From Ascidiaceihabitans sp029251465 (lineage in GTDB: Bacteria; Pseudomonadota; Alphaproteobacteria; Rhodobacterales; Rhodobacteraceae): a stretch of DNA of 64,000 nt. Location of the stretch: the NCBI RefSeq assembly GCF_042932805.1, contig NZ_CP170633.1, positions 1,240,001 through 1,304,000 of the forward strand, in the 5' to 3' direction. The number at the start of each line of letters is the position of its first letter. Position 1 is the stretch's first letter. Shown one piece after another: positions 62,508 to 64,000 of this stretch. The notes under the pieces are model-generated. The model was not told where the DNA came from and did not search any database. It worked only from the letters and a program-made list of their open reading frames with translations. The translations under genes and the position numbers were made by a program.

Positions 62508-63305
62508 ATGACACCTGATTTGGTGAAACACACTCAGAACAACGAGGATATCGCCATCGCTGATCGAGCAGAACAAACCGTTGAACAGGCCGCAGCCCAA
62601 GATCATGGACCGCGCCACGTGGCGATCATTATGGATGGCAACGGGCGGTGGGCGACACAGCGCGGGCGTCCGCGTCTGTTTGGGCACCACGCCGGTGCAA
62701 AACGCGTGCGCGAAATCGTCGAAAGCTGCCCTGACGTCGGGGTGAAATACCTCACGATCTTTGCATTCTCGACGGAAAACTGGAAACGCACGCAGGTCGA
62801 AGTGGCAGGACTAATGAGCCTGTTTCGCCGCTACATCACCAAAGAGGCCCGCGCGTTGGACGGGTTTGGCGCGCGCGTGCGGTTCATCGGGGATCGGGTG
62901 CGTCTGGATGCTAAACTGATCAAACTGATGGACGATCTTGAGGACATGACCGCCCACAACACCTCGATCAACCTGACAATTGCGTTGAATTACGGTGGCC
63001 GCGACGAGGTGGCCCGCGCTACAAAACGTCTGGCTGAAGAGGTCGCAGCGGGCCGTCTGAGCCCCGAAGATGTAGATGAAGAAACCCTGCCAAAGTATTT
63101 GGATACTTACGTTTTACCTGATCCGGACCTCGTGATCCGCACCAGTGGCGAAGCCCGCATTTCGAATTTCCTGCTGTGGCAGTCGGCCTACGCAGAATAC
63201 GAATTCATTGAAACGCTCTGGCCTGATTTCTCGAAAGAGGAATTTGCGAAGCTATGTGCCTCGTATGGCGGACGCGAGCGTCGGTTTGGGGCGGTGAAAA
63301 CATGA
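62508..63305 (+). CDS. uppS: Undecaprenyl diphosphate synthase UppS
   Basis: A 265-residue cis-prenyltransferase making the C55 lipid carrier for cell-wall synthesis. The catalytic MDGNGRWA motif (42-49, Asp43) and the HHAGAKRVREIV helix that follows, FSTENWKR (near 88-95), and the C-terminal DLVIRTSGEARISNFLLWQSAYAEY (about 207-231) are all family signatures. About 35 N-terminal residues precede the core and vary among alphaproteobacteria. It overlaps cdsA by four bases. Confidence 0.94.
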   Translation: MTPDLVKHTQNNEDIAIADRAEQTVEQAAAQDHGPRHVAIIMDGNGRWATQRGRPRLFGHHAGAKRVREIVESCPDVGVKYLTIFAFSTENWKRTQVEVAGLMSLFRRYITKEARALDGFGARVRFIGDRVRLDAKLIKLMDDLEDMTAHNTSINLTIALNYGGRDEVARATKRLAEEVAAGRLSPEDVDEETLPKYLDTYVLPDPDLVIRTSGEARISNFLLWQSAYAEYEFIETLWPDFSKEEFAKLCASYGGRERRFGAVKT

Positions 63306-64000
63306 GCGGAAATCTCAAATGGGCCGATCTTGCCATTCGCCTCAGCTCGGCCCTTGCGATGGTATTGGTCGGAATTTGGGGCGTTTGGATGGGGTCCCAC
63401 GCGTTCCACGTCCTGGTCTCGTTGATTTGCGGTTTGATGATCTGGGAATTGGTGCGCATGATTGCACCGCGCAACGCGCCATTGGCCCTGCAACTGGGCA
63501 CCCTTAGCGGCGTCGCCTTGATCATCGCGATCTATTTACCGTCCGGGTTTTCCTTTCCGTTGCTAATGGCACCAGCCTTTGTCGGCTTTGGCCAACTGAA
63601 CAAGCACCGCGTTATTTTTATGATCTTTGCGGTGATGGTTTTGCTGGCGGGCTTTGGCATGATGTCGGTGCGCGATGATCTGGGGCTTGGCTGGATGATG
63701 TGGCTGATCTGCGTCGTCGTGGCCACAGACGTGCTGGGCTATTTCGCAGGGCGTTTGATCGGCGGGCCGAAATTCTGGCCGGCAGTCAGCCCGAAAAAGA
63801 CATGGGCGGGCACTGGTTTTGGCTGGATCGGGGCGGCACTGGTCGGCTGGGGTTTTGCACTGAACTCCGGTGCCACATTCGAATTGATTGGCATTTCGAT
63901 CGCAATCTCAATGGCGTCGCAAATGGGCGACATCGCCGAAAGCGCAATCAAACGGATGATGGACGTCAAGGATTCCAGCGCATTGATCCCGGGTCACGGC
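63302..64000 (+). CDS. cdsA: Phosphatidate cytidylyltransferase CdsA, 3' end beyond the window
   Basis: The frame opens with ATG at 63302, overlapping the uppS stop, and continues without interruption for 233 codons to the last base of the window. It has about seven hydrophobic helices and the CDP-diglyceride synthetase signature SAIKRMMDVKDSSALIPGHG, where the Lys-Arg and Lys-Asp positions are diagnostic; the window ends exactly at GHG, just before the family's final glycine-rich helix. It makes CDP-diacylglycerol from phosphatidic acid and CTP. Probably 30-40 residues are missing. Confidence 0.93.
   Translation, partial: MSGNLKWADLAIRLSSALAMVLVGIWGVWMGSHAFHVLVSLICGLMIWELVRMIAPRNAPLALQLGTLSGVALIIAIYLPSGFSFPLLMAPAFVGFGQLNKHRVIFMIFAVMVLLAGFGMMSVRDDLGLGWMMWLICVVVATDVLGYFAGRLIGGPKFWPAVSPKKTWAGTGFGWIGAALVGWGFALNSGATFELIGISIAISMASQMGDIAESAIKRMMDVKDSSALIPGHG

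Overview
The window looks like chromosomal DNA of a marine alphaproteobacterium of the Rhodobacteraceae (Roseobacter group). The pointers are alphaproteobacterial gene neighbourhoods (pyrH-frr-uppS-cdsA, xerD next to aroK-aroB), a form I aerobic CO dehydrogenase cluster, paired sarcosine/dimethylglycine dehydrogenase-like flavoproteins, and RTX proteins ending in Hint domains. I see no phage, plasmid, intact insertion sequence or CRISPR array.

Layout. 1-1082: a two-gene minus-strand unit (a tiny membrane protein and a membrane protein running off the window edge). 1214-3731: arginine/ornithine catabolism (ornithine cyclodeaminase, arginase) with a divergent Lrp/AsnC regulator. 3745-5046: DsbB, a YqaA/DedA-like membrane protein and tRNA-Leu(CAA). 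5304-7600: a LacI-type regulator divergent from a phytanoyl-CoA-dioxygenase-like enzyme. 8116-13705: an AraC regulator divergent from two short-chain dehydrogenases, with a broken third SDR between them, then a Tat-exported molybdenum hydroxylase pair (IorA/IorB type). 13838-16895: a class III nucleotide cyclase and a MATE exporter.

16896-28154 is the most unusual part. A long leader with repeat motifs and a 47-codon ORF precedes an 8.1 kb gene for a 2713-residue RTX/cadherin-like/Hint surface or secreted protein. Its centre contains a 1410-bp block (five 94-residue domains) present twice with no base difference that I could find, plus a 294-bp third partial copy. A second, smaller RTX-Hint protein (623 aa) follows behind a strong terminator. 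The two share the C-terminal Hint module, so they look like a family built from interchangeable N-terminal parts and one self-processing C-terminus.

28151-33757: two divergent DAO-GcvT flavoproteins around a perfect 17-bp palindrome, one of them followed at 3 bp by a MobA/MocA-like nucleotidyltransferase. 33880-43946: a complete aerobic CO oxidation cluster on the minus strand, in the order coxC, M, S, L, D, E, F, a MocA-like gene, G, I. It supplies the three enzyme subunits, the AAA+/VWA/XdhC-type maturation proteins, a cofactor nucleotidyltransferase and an MHYT-LytTR membrane regulator.

44603-64000 is mostly housekeeping: CNNM/CorC protein, metallophosphoesterase, XerD with two upstream envelope genes, AroK-AroB, a winged-helix/VOC divergent pair, SSB, a lytic transglycosylase, a peptide-type ABC transporter without a binding protein, an AraC regulator, MiaA, and the pyrH-frr-uppS-cdsA cluster, with cdsA cut by the window end. 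Several real genes here are very short (49244-49393, 930-1082) or run off an edge (1-928, 63302-64000). I translated these by hand.
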